Shown here piece by piece: positions 8,431-14,839 of a stretch of DNA of 17,250 nucleotides. The notes beneath the pieces were generated by a model, which worked only from the letters and a program-made list of their open reading frames with translations, made no database searches and was not told the origin of the DNA. Positions within the stretch are counted from its first letter, which is position 1. Each line of letters opens with the position of its first letter. The stretch comes from Deltaproteobacteria bacterium (GTDB taxonomy: Bacteria > Desulfobacterota > Syntrophia > Syntrophales > UBA2210). The translations under genes were made by a program, and so were the position numbers. The stretch is taken from the NCBI GenBank assembly GCA_019314085.1, contig JAFCZZ010000008.1, forward strand, positions 1 to 17,250, in the 5' to 3' direction.

Positions 8431-8806
8431 ATGTTGTGTAACCGATCAGTTCCCCAGGCGTATATCCTTTGTCTCCTTCTGTCCTTTCTAGTCCTCTTCC
8501 TGTCCCCCCCCCGCGGCCCAGGCACACGGCCCGAATGATGTCACACTGGCCTACGATTCAGGCTCCCAGACGCTGAGCGTGACTATTTCCCACGCGGTAT
8601 CGAATCCTCAAAAACACTATGTCAAGAAGGTAATCATCACAAAGAACGGGGAGTCCGTTGCAACCCATGAGTACGCCAGTCAGCCGGGTCCCTCATCCTT
8701 CACATACACCTATCATGTAAACGCGAAAGCGGGGGATGCGTTGAAGGTCAGGGCCAAATGCAACTATTTCGGATCAGAGACGGGGAAGCTTACTGTCGGC
8801 GAGTAG
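8431..8806 (+). pseudogene. Secreted superoxide-reductase (desulfoferrodoxin)-like protein, frameshifted at a C9 tract
   Basis: The ATG at 8431 (GGGGG 4 nt upstream) opens a typical signal peptide: MLCNRSVPQAY, then a Leu/Phe-rich core. At the C9 run 8504-8512 the frame is lost. With eight C the reading would continue directly into SPPAAQAHGPNDVTLAYD and on to the stop at 8806, giving an exported protein of about 124 residues. The other frame has a TAG at 8489, so no normal start produces the mature part; the next internal start is a GTG at 8579. The mature domain resembles the neelaredoxin/SOR fold: an SHAVSNPQKHYVKKV segment like the HPM..HYI region, and CNYFG where SOR has CNxHG. The iron-ligand His after the Cys is Phe here, so catalysis as in SOR is doubtful. 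The break could be phase variation, decay or a base-count error. Confidence 0.75.
8504..8512 (+). repeat. C9 homopolymer in a signal-peptide coding region
   Basis: Nine consecutive C after CTGT. Eight would keep the signal peptide and mature domain in one frame; nine puts them out of frame. The position is typical of contingency tracts but does not prove one. Confidence 0.95.
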
Positions 8807-8847
8807 CAAGGGCGCCGGACTGAAGATCGAAGGCAGGGGATTGCCCT

Positions 8848-9234
8848 ATGGTCACCATCCACGCAGGTTGTATGCTCGCAGGACTCCTCTCAATAGCCGC
8901 CGGCATTACCACAGCAATGTTCATGAGAGACAAATCGTGGTGGCTTCGCGTTCACCGACGGTTCGGCTTCGCAGGGATCATATGTGTTCTTTTCGGCTTT
9001 ACGGCGGCACTGTATATGATCTCCCAACAAACAGGCGATCATTTTGCCGTACCGCATGCCTGGCTGGGCCTTGTCACGATCCTGTCCGCCCTGTGCACAT
9101 ACACACTGGGAGTCACACAGTTGAAGAGAAAAGCAGCACGTATGCGATCCTGGCACCGGTGGGCCGGGCGTGTGACAATCTCACTGCTGTTTCTCAATGT
9201 TGTGTCGGGGTTATCCCTGGCCGGGGTCCTTTAG
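8848..9234 (+). CDS. Small four-helix membrane cytochrome b561-like protein
   Basis: A 128-residue inner-membrane protein with four hydrophobic segments. Histidines sit at or near segment ends: H5, H36 (in HRRFGFAG), H70 (PHAWLGLV) and H103 (WHRWAG). This pattern resembles the haem-b-ligating cytochrome b561 / ferric-reductase-like membrane families, so it is called a probable b-type haem electron-transfer protein; family placement was made by eye. The ATG at 8848 has GGGGA 7 nt upstream. It lies 41 nt after the SOR-like gene and 32 nt before wrbA, suggesting one redox operon that could link membrane electrons to the exported SOR-like protein (inference). Confidence 0.7.
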   Translation: MVTIHAGCMLAGLLSIAAGITTAMFMRDKSWWLRVHRRFGFAGIICVLFGFTAALYMISQQTGDHFAVPHAWLGLVTILSALCTYTLGVTQLKRKAARMRSWHRWAGRVTISLLFLNVVSGLSLAGVL

Positions 9235-9266
9235 ACGGGGATCATGGCAGAGAAGGAGGCGGCACC

Positions 9267-9878
9267 ATGAACGTTTTGGTTGTTTACTATTCGATGTACG
9301 GACATGTCCATCGCCTCGCACAGGCAGTGGCCGAAGGCGTCAAAGAGGTTGAAGGCGCGGAAGCGTTCCTGCGCCGGGTCCCGGAAACGCTCCCGGAGGA
9401 GGTGCTCAAAAAGATGGGTGCCCTGAAGGCGCAAGAGTCCTTCGCCTCCGTCCCGATATGCCGGGTCGACGAACTCGGCTCGGCCGATGCGGTTATCTTC
9501 GGGACACCAACACGATTCGGCAACATGTGTGGGCAGATGCGCCAGTTTCTCGACGGGACCGGCGGTCTCTGGTCAAGGGGGGCACTCGTGGGAAAGGTGG
9601 GGAGTGTGATTACCAGCTCCGGAACCCAGCATGGGGGGCAGGAATCGACAATCCTCAGTTTCCACGTCACCCTCCTCCACCAGGGAATGATCGTTGCGGG
9701 TCTGCCTTACAGCTTTGAAGGACAGTCGAGGAGCGACGAAATAACCGGATGTTCTCCCTACGGTGCCTCGACCATCGCCGGGAGCAACGGAGAGCGTACC
9801 CCCACGGAAAACGAGCTGGCAGGCGCGCGCTTTCAGGGGCAGTACGTCGCCACCATCGCCGCCAAACTCGCACGGTAG
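9267..9878 (+). CDS. wrbA: WrbA-type NAD(P)H:quinone oxidoreductase (flavodoxin fold)
   Basis: A 203-residue cytosolic FMN protein. It reduces quinones by two electrons, avoiding semiquinones and superoxide. The FMN phosphate loop follows strand 1 ([16 protein letters not shown]), the [20 protein letters not shown] segment is the WrbA signature, and [13 protein letters not shown] plus the [12 protein letters not shown] region complete the family pattern. The length is normal. The ATG at 9267 is chosen from AAGGAGG (9253-9259) 7 nt upstream and the family N-terminus; the frame is open to 8841, but that part overlaps the cytochrome gene in another frame. It lies in the redox gene run. Confidence 0.94.
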   Translation: MNVLVVYYSMYGHVHRLAQAVAEGVKEVEGAEAFLRRVPETLPEEVLKKMGALKAQESFASVPICRVDELGSADAVIFGTPTRFGNMCGQMRQFLDGTGGLWSRGALVGKVGSVITSSGTQHGGQESTILSFHVTLLHQGMIVAGLPYSFEGQSRSDEITGCSPYGASTIAGSNGERTPTENELAGARFQGQYVATIAAKLAR

Positions 9879-9958
9879 GACCCTGCGACAAAAGAAGGCA
9901 GCCGGTCCACGATGAGAACCCGTTGCGAAGAGGATGAAACAAGAAAGGAGGGTGCATC

Positions 9959-10270
9959 ATGAAAAAATATCTTTTCGGTGCGGGAACGGTTCTGCTTTTC
10001 CCGGTCTGTGCCTTTGCCGACATCGGTGAGCGTGGGTGCTGGTACGGATGGGGTCGTATGATGGGTCCCGGTTTTGGAGGAATGTTTATGTGGATACTAC
10101 TTCTCATCGCTGTTGTCTTGATCGTCTATTCTCTCATGCGGGCGTCAAAAGGGGGTGGTTTCGGCACCTCGCCGCACGAAACTCCCCTGGATGTCCTGAA
10201 AAAACGATACGCACAGGGTGAAATTACCAAAGAGAGATTTGACGAAATGAAAAATGATCTGAAGGAGTGA
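9959..10270 (+). CDS. SHOCT-domain small membrane protein
   Basis: A 103-residue protein. An N-terminal signal-like segment (MKKYLFGAGTVLLFPVCAFA) is followed by a Gly/Met/Trp-rich stretch, one strong membrane segment (MWILLLIAVVLIVYSLM, about residues 44-60) and a C-terminal SHOCT module (PLDVLKKRYAQGEITKERFD, ending near NDLKE). SHOCT modules are short oligomerisation helices; the molecular role is unknown. A strong ribosome site AAAGGAGG (9944-9951) lies 7 nt before the ATG. It lies 80 nt after wrbA in the same direction. Confidence 0.85.
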   Translation: MKKYLFGAGTVLLFPVCAFADIGERGCWYGWGRMMGPGFGGMFMWILLLIAVVLIVYSLMRASKGGGFGTSPHETPLDVLKKRYAQGEITKERFDEMKNDLKE

Positions 10271-10315
10271 CGGCGCACTCTGCTTTCTACTGAGGCTCAT
10301 AAGCGTGAGCGCCGT
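10270..10315 (+). repeat. Imperfect inverted repeat after the SHOCT gene
   Basis: ACGGCGC (10270-10276) matches GCGCCGT (10309-10315), and a nearby CTC/GAG can extend the stem. No T-tract follows, so it is not a convincing intrinsic terminator; it may be a transcript-stabilising or attenuating hairpin. Confidence 0.35.
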
Positions 10316-10375
10316 AACCGATTGTCGTCTACACAGTGCCCCGGAAACCGGGCGCCGCTCCGGGGGGGGTATGGC

Positions 10376-10596
10376 ATGGCTGATATAAAGGTGGACGTAC
10401 GGGGAGAAACCTGTCCGGTCTGGATATGGTCCGAGCGGAATTGGTACAGGGTATCACGGTATCCAAGGGGACCGTTCATATCACGGTGGTCCTCCCCGTC
10501 GACCACCAGTTTGCCTCCAATATCAAAGATGAGATCATGGAGAAGATACGGCCCCTCTGGGATGTAAAGACCGTCGAGGTACGGTTTTCAGAATAG
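10376..10596 (+). pseudogene. Broken small gene: TusA-like start joined out of frame to a DUF59/MIP18-like end
   Basis: The ATG at 10376, 6 nt after a G8 ribosome site (10362-10369), opens MADIKVDVRGETCPV, which looks like the start of a TusA/SirA sulfur-carrier protein up to its Cys-Pro motif. Just after this the frame turns to nonsense (WIWSERNW). A frame one base different, from about 10420, continues LDMVRAELVQGITV...GTVHITVVLP and ends DVKTVEVRFSE at the stop 10594-10596, which resembles the C-terminal half of DUF59/MIP18 iron-sulfur assembly proteins. Either one base is missing near 10408-10425 from a 73-residue protein, or a deletion fused a tusA gene to a neighbouring DUF59 gene. The second is favoured slightly because 73 residues is short for DUF59. 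The product as written is probably non-functional. Confidence 0.6.
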
Positions 10597-10634
10597 ATCC
10601 CCAGGGGAACAACACGAGCTTTCATACAACCAGC

Positions 10635-10642
10635 AAAGGAGG
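10635..10642 (+). promoter_or_regulatory. Ribosome binding site pointing to a GTA codon as original start of the SBP gene
   Basis: AAAGGAGG at 10635-10642 is a strong Shine-Dalgarno site. It is 24 nt from the first ATG (10667) but 6 nt from an in-frame GTA at 10649, where a GTG would be expected. Confidence 0.55.
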
Positions 10643-10666
10643 TCTCCCGTAAGTAAATCAAGAATC

Positions 10667-11590
10667 ATGTATCTGTTCACCGTCGTGTTACTCCTGTGCG
10701 CGTTCGGTCTCTCTCCTCTCTGCGCATCCGCGGCGGACCAGGAGGGCCCCGTAACGGTGGGCTCGAAGATCGACACCGAAGGCGCCCTCCTGGGACAGAT
10801 GATCGTTCTGATGCTGAGATCCGGCGGGTTCGAGGTCAACGACAAGACGGAATTCGGTCCGACCGACCTGATCCGGAAGGCCATCATCACCGGGGAGATC
10901 GACATCTATCCCGAATACACGGGGAATGGGGGATTCTTCTTCAGCAATACCGATCCCGCCGCATGGAAGGATGCCCGAAAGGGGTATGAGGCCGTCAGGA
11001 AACTGGATCTCGAGACGAACGGGATCGTCTGGCTGAAGCCTGCTCCGGCAAACAACACCTGGGCAATCGCCGTGCGCAAGGACCTCTCCGAGAAGGAAGG
11101 GATGAAAACGCTTGCGGACCTCGCCCGTTACGCACAGGGGGGAGGAGCGGTAAAACTGGCCGGTTCGGAGGAATTCGTGAGCCGTCCCGACGCGCTCCCG
11201 GCCTTCGAAAAGGCGTATGGCTTCCACCTCAAAAAGGGCCAGCTCCTCGTCCTTTCAGGGGGCAACACGGCACAAACCGAAAAGGCGGCCGCTGACGGGA
11301 CCGACGGGGTGAACTTCGCCATGGCCTACGGTACGGACGGATCGCTCGCGGCCCTCGGTCTGAGGGTCCTCGAAGACACAAAGGGCGTGCAGCCGGTCTA
11401 TGAGCCCGCCCCCATCGTCAGGGAAATCGTCTTGAAGAAGTACCCCCGGATACGGACGATCCTGGAGCCGGTGTTCACCTCCCTCGATCTGGAGACCCTT
11501 CAGGCACTCAATGCAAGCATTGCCGTCGAAGGGCAGATGGCCTCGGTCGTGGCACAAAATTATCTCCGGTCAAAGGGGTTTTTGAAATAG
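10667..11590 (+). CDS. osmF: Osmoprotectant (glycine betaine/choline-type) ABC transporter substrate-binding protein, OsmF/YehZ-like
   Basis: A 307-residue periplasmic type II binding protein from the ATG at 10667. Family features are VGSKIDTEGALLGQM near the mature start, DIYPEYTGNG, and the LKPAPANNTWAIAVRKD segment. The hydrophobic signal ends near CASAADQ. From this ATG the signal has no basic residue before its core, and the ribosome site is too far upstream. Reading from an in-frame GTA at 10649 gives a basic SKSRI start and a good 6-nt spacing, so the original start was probably there (313 residues) and has been altered. The protein would deliver a compatible solute to the permease pair encoded downstream. 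Gene order matches E. coli yehZYXW. Confidence 0.88.
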   Translation: MYLFTVVLLLCAFGLSPLCASAADQEGPVTVGSKIDTEGALLGQMIVLMLRSGGFEVNDKTEFGPTDLIRKAIITGEIDIYPEYTGNGGFFFSNTDPAAWKDARKGYEAVRKLDLETNGIVWLKPAPANNTWAIAVRKDLSEKEGMKTLADLARYAQGGGAVKLAGSEEFVSRPDALPAFEKAYGFHLKKGQLLVLSGGNTAQTEKAAADGTDGVNFAMAYGTDGSLAALGLRVLEDTKGVQPVYEPAPIVREIVLKKYPRIRTILEPVFTSLDLETLQALNASIAVEGQMASVVAQNYLRSKGFLK

Positions 11591-11611
11591 ATTTTCTTCG
11601 AGGGGGTCCGA

Positions 11612-12799
11612 GTGCACAGAGTCGACATTGACAGGGTGACCCTTGCCGGGGCGGTCATCGGTCTTCTTTCCTTCGGCCTTCACTTTGCCGTTCTGCGACC
11701 GAACAGGCTGTCCAGCGGAGAGGGTCTGTTCGTGTGGAACGCCCTCCCCGCCCCCGAAACGATCCTCCTCGCCCTCCTCTGACTCTGCGCCCTCGGCACC
11801 GGATTCTCATACAGGGAGAACCGCCCCTTTCGCCTCGCGCCCGGTCTGATCGGGAACGTGATCCTCGTCCTCGTATTCCTCCTCACCGCCAGGATGGCAG
11901 GGAGTACCGCCGACCCCGATCTCCCCTTTCTGAGGATCTCCATCGGCTTCGGCGGATGGATGATGGCGTTCGCCTCCTATATACTGCTCCTTTCATCACA
12001 GCAGAAACTCGCAGGCAAAGGGTTTCCCCGGCTGTGTGTGTCCCTCTCCGGCCTGGCGGCACTCGCTCTTCTGCTTGCCTCAGGGTACCTGAGCGATATC
12101 TCCGTGATCAAGGAATTCAGCGCGAGACAGGGGAGGTTCCTGTCCGAGCTTTCGCGGCATCTGATCCTTGCGGGGTCCGCGGTATGCATCGCAACGGTCA
12201 TCGGCACGGGCCTGGGCGTCTGGGCCTTCAGGAGCAGGATCCTTGAAAGATCCGTCTTCTTTTTCGTGAACACCGTCCAGACTCTTCCCAGCCTCGCCCT
12301 CTTCGGCCTGATGATCGCGCCACTGGCCCTGCTCTCCCAGAGATACCCAATCCTTCGCGACTTCGGCATACAGGGGATCGGCTGGGCGCCAGCCCTGATC
12401 GCGCTCTCCCTGTACGCCCTCCTCCCTGTTACACGGAACACCTATACCAGCCTCCGCATACTCGATCCCGATGTCATTGAAGCGGGACGGGGGATGGGGA
12501 TGAGCGGCCTCCAGGTCTTATGGCGGGTGGAGATCCCCCTCTCCCTGCCGATCATACTCAGCGGCATCAGAACGGCCCTGGTACAATCCATCGGCAATAC
12601 CACGGTTGCCGCCCTCATCGGAGCGGGGGGGCTCGGTGTCTTTGTTTTCCAGGGGCTCGGTCAGGCCGTCCCCGACCTGATCCTCCTCGGAGCGATACCG
12701 GTCATTATCCTCTCGGTCTTTACGGATAAACTCATGGCGATACTCATCCATCACATCACCCCGAAAGGGATTGCGCTACGACAGGAACCGACACCATGA
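11612..12799 (+). pseudogene. yehY: Osmoprotectant ABC transporter permease, YehY-like, with in-frame TGA at codon 57
   Basis: The GTG at 11612 has GAGGGGG (11600-11606) 5 nt upstream and lies 21 nt after the SBP stop. The frame would encode 395 residues, close to E. coli YehY, with an N-terminal multi-helix part followed by a ProW/OpuBB-type permease domain carrying the EAA loop (VIEAGRGMGMSGLQ). Codon 57 (11780-11782) is TGA inside a Leu-rich membrane segment (ETILLALL then LCALGTGF). A TGG codon is the simplest ancestor. No SECIS-like hairpin was seen, and TGA is used as a normal stop elsewhere in the window. The permease core itself is undamaged. The stop overlaps the ATPase start by 4 nt (ATGA). 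Confidence 0.82.
11858..12799 (+). CDS. Remaining open frame of the YehY-like permease (possible restart product)
   Basis: Downstream of the TGA the frame stays open. The first useful start is the GTG at 11858, giving 313 residues that still contain the whole binding-protein-dependent transport permease domain. No good ribosome site precedes this GTG, so expression would depend on reinitiation or readthrough. Confidence 0.5.
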   Translation: MILVLVFLLTARMAGSTADPDLPFLRISIGFGGWMMAFASYILLLSSQQKLAGKGFPRLCVSLSGLAALALLLASGYLSDISVIKEFSARQGRFLSELSRHLILAGSAVCIATVIGTGLGVWAFRSRILERSVFFFVNTVQTLPSLALFGLMIAPLALLSQRYPILRDFGIQGIGWAPALIALSLYALLPVTRNTYTSLRILDPDVIEAGRGMGMSGLQVLWRVEIPLSLPIILSGIRTALVQSIGNTTVAALIGAGGLGVFVFQGLGQAVPDLILLGAIPVIILSVFTDKLMAILIHHITPKGIALRQEPTP

Positions 12800-13908
12800 T
12801 CAAGATCCAGAATGTCACGAAAAGATACGGCCCCACCATCGCGGTCGACGATATCTCCCTTGAGATACCCGCGGGGGAGATATGCTGCCTCATCGGCCCC
12901 TCCGGGTGCGGCAAGTCGACGGCGCTAAAGCTGATCAACCGGATGCTGGAACCGGCGAGCGGCCGGATCTCCATCGATGGGAAAGATACCAGAGACTTTA
13001 AGCCCGAGCTCTTGAGGAGACACATCGGGTACGTCATCCAGAACGTCGGCCTCTTCCCCCATATGACCGTCGCGGAGAATATCGCCGTCGTCCCACAGAT
13101 CCTCTCGTGGAAGCAGGAGAAGATCGAGGAGCGGACGGAAGAACTGTTCCGCATGATGCGCATGGAGTCGGACCATTACCGGGATAAATACCCGAGGGAG
13201 CTTTCCGGAGGCGAGGCGCAGCGAATCGGTGTGGCCCGCGCGCTGGCCTCCGATCCCGCGATCCTCCTCATGGACGAACCCTTCGGCGCGGTTGATCCCC
13301 TGAACCGCGAAGGGCTGCAAGCGGAGTTCATGAAGATCCAGACCGATCTGAAAAAAACGGTCGTCTTTGTCACCCACGATCTCGACGAGGCGATCCGTCT
13401 CGGCGACCGGATTGCCCTGATGAGAGAGGGAAAGATCGTGCAGTACGACACGCCCGAAGAGATCCTTGCCCATCCGGAAAACAGATTCGTGAGCGATTTT
13501 GTCGGCGCGGACAGGGCGCTGAAACGCCTGTCCCGTTTCCCCGTCTCCAAATTCATGAAAAAGTCGGCAGCCGTGAGGGTAAGCGATGACGTTGACGCCT
13601 TTCTCGCGAAAACAAGAAAAGAAGGCAAGCCTCGATTCGTCTGGCTCCTGGATGAGCATGAACAGCTTATCGGCCCTGTTGATTCGCATCATGTTCACAC
13701 ACCCTTTGACCGGGAGGAGGATGTGATGGAAGCCAACTGTCCTGCCATAACCGTCAGGGACAGCGCGACACTGAGGGAGGTGTTGTCGAGGATGCTCGGG
13801 CAGGGTGTCAAAACGATTCCGGTTATCGACGATAATTCACGGCTCGTGGGCGAGATCAGCATACTGGAAATCGAAAGGGTGACCGAGGAGGCCGCGCTCG
13901 AATGTTGA
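12796..13908 (+). CDS. yehX: Osmoprotectant ABC transporter ATP-binding protein with C-terminal CBS pair, YehX/OpuCA-like
   Basis: A 370-residue cytosolic ATPase. Walker A GPSGCGKST is at residues 34-42, a Q-loop in YVIQNVGLFP, the ABC signature LSGGE at 136-140, Walker B ILLMDEP at 156-162 and the switch His in FVTHDLDEA. From about residue 252 to 365 come two CBS-like units (KFMKKSAAVRVSDDV... and ANCPAITVRDSATLREV...VIDDNSRLVGEIS). In OpuA-type importers such CBS pairs sense ionic strength or nucleotides; the same role here is inference. E. coli YehX is shorter. The start ATG overlaps the upstream permease stop by 4 nt and the gene overlaps the next permease by 7 nt, so translation is tightly coupled. 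Confidence 0.93.
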   Translation: MIKIQNVTKRYGPTIAVDDISLEIPAGEICCLIGPSGCGKSTALKLINRMLEPASGRISIDGKDTRDFKPELLRRHIGYVIQNVGLFPHMTVAENIAVVPQILSWKQEKIEERTEELFRMMRMESDHYRDKYPRELSGGEAQRIGVARALASDPAILLMDEPFGAVDPLNREGLQAEFMKIQTDLKKTVVFVTHDLDEAIRLGDRIALMREGKIVQYDTPEEILAHPENRFVSDFVGADRALKRLSRFPVSKFMKKSAAVRVSDDVDAFLAKTRKEGKPRFVWLLDEHEQLIGPVDSHHVHTPFDREEDVMEANCPAITVRDSATLREVLSRMLGQGVKTIPVIDDNSRLVGEISILEIERVTEEAALEC

Positions 13909-14645
13909 CGTTTTCCGTAAAAACGTTTCTCCGCAGATCAACAGGGACGATCCTCCTTGCCGGGATGTTTATCTACCTCATCCTCGACATGAATCCCTGG
14001 AAATTTTTTCTCAGGACCCTCTTCCCGGAAGAAACAGAGTGGATCTACCCGCGCGCTATGCTGATCGATCTCGTCGGCGAACACCTGCTGCTCGTTGCCA
14101 TCTCAAGCGCGCTCGCCGTGATAGCGGGGATAGCGGCGGGCATTTTCGTGACACGCCGCTCCGGCAGGGTGTATCTCCAGACGGCCTTAGACCTCACCTC
14201 GCTCGCACAGACATTTCCCCCGGTGGCGATCCTGGCGCTTGCCGTCCCCTTCATCGGATTCGGGTTCAAACCCACCATCGCGGCCCTTTTCCTGTACAGC
14301 ATCCTCCCCGTCGTCCGCAACACCATATCGGGTATCGGGGCGGTATCGGCCCCGTTGATCGAGGCGGCCTTCGGCATGGGAATGACACGCCCTCAGATCC
14401 TGTTCAAGGTAGAGATTCCCCTCGCAATGAAGGTGATCATGGCCGGGATCAGGATGTCCGTCGTGATGAATATCGGGACGGCGACACTGGGGGCCATCGT
14501 CGGGGCGGGCGGACTCGGGGCGCCCATCATCTCGGGACTCGTCAGACAGAATCCGGCCTTCGTGCTCGAAGGCGCGCTCACCGTCTGCCTCCTGGCCGTC
14601 ATCACCGACCGCCTGATCGCCGGGATCGAAGAATGCTCCTTCTGA
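13902..14645 (+). CDS. yehW: Osmoprotectant ABC transporter permease, YehW-like
   Basis: A 247-residue inner-membrane permease with about six hydrophobic segments. The EAA loop is LIEAAFGMGMTRPQILFKVEIPLA, which contacts the ATPase; the downstream IVGAGGLGAPI motif is typical of the ProW/OpuCB family. The ATG at 13902 overlaps the ATPase stop by 7 nt. It completes the SBP-permease-ATPase-permease set. The following 194 nt (14646-14839) are AT-richer and hold no recognisable gene, terminator or confident promoter. Confidence 0.93.
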   Translation: MLTFSVKTFLRRSTGTILLAGMFIYLILDMNPWKFFLRTLFPEETEWIYPRAMLIDLVGEHLLLVAISSALAVIAGIAAGIFVTRRSGRVYLQTALDLTSLAQTFPPVAILALAVPFIGFGFKPTIAALFLYSILPVVRNTISGIGAVSAPLIEAAFGMGMTRPQILFKVEIPLAMKVIMAGIRMSVVMNIGTATLGAIVGAGGLGAPIISGLVRQNPAFVLEGALTVCLLAVITDRLIAGIEECSF

Positions 14646-14839
14646 AAATTGCTAAACCCCGACCCTGAAAAGGAATCCGTCCTACAAATTCCCCCGAATA
14701 TTATCTGGGCACATCCACCTCTTTCTTTATAACCATTTGAACTTATTAAAATAATGCTGAAACGGCAGTACGCCTGGATATGCATAAACCATTCAAGTTT
14801 TACGGTGTTAATGCCGAATACATATGGAGGATAGGAATT

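Noticed and set aside
8841..9266. Extended 345-residue version of WrbA
   Set aside because: The first 142 codons overlap the cytochrome-like gene in another frame; WrbA has a good ribosome site and family N-terminus at 9267.
11780..11830. Selenocysteine insertion at the TGA of the permease
   Set aside because: No SECIS-like hairpin could be drawn just downstream, and a selenocysteine in a membrane helix of this permease family is not known.
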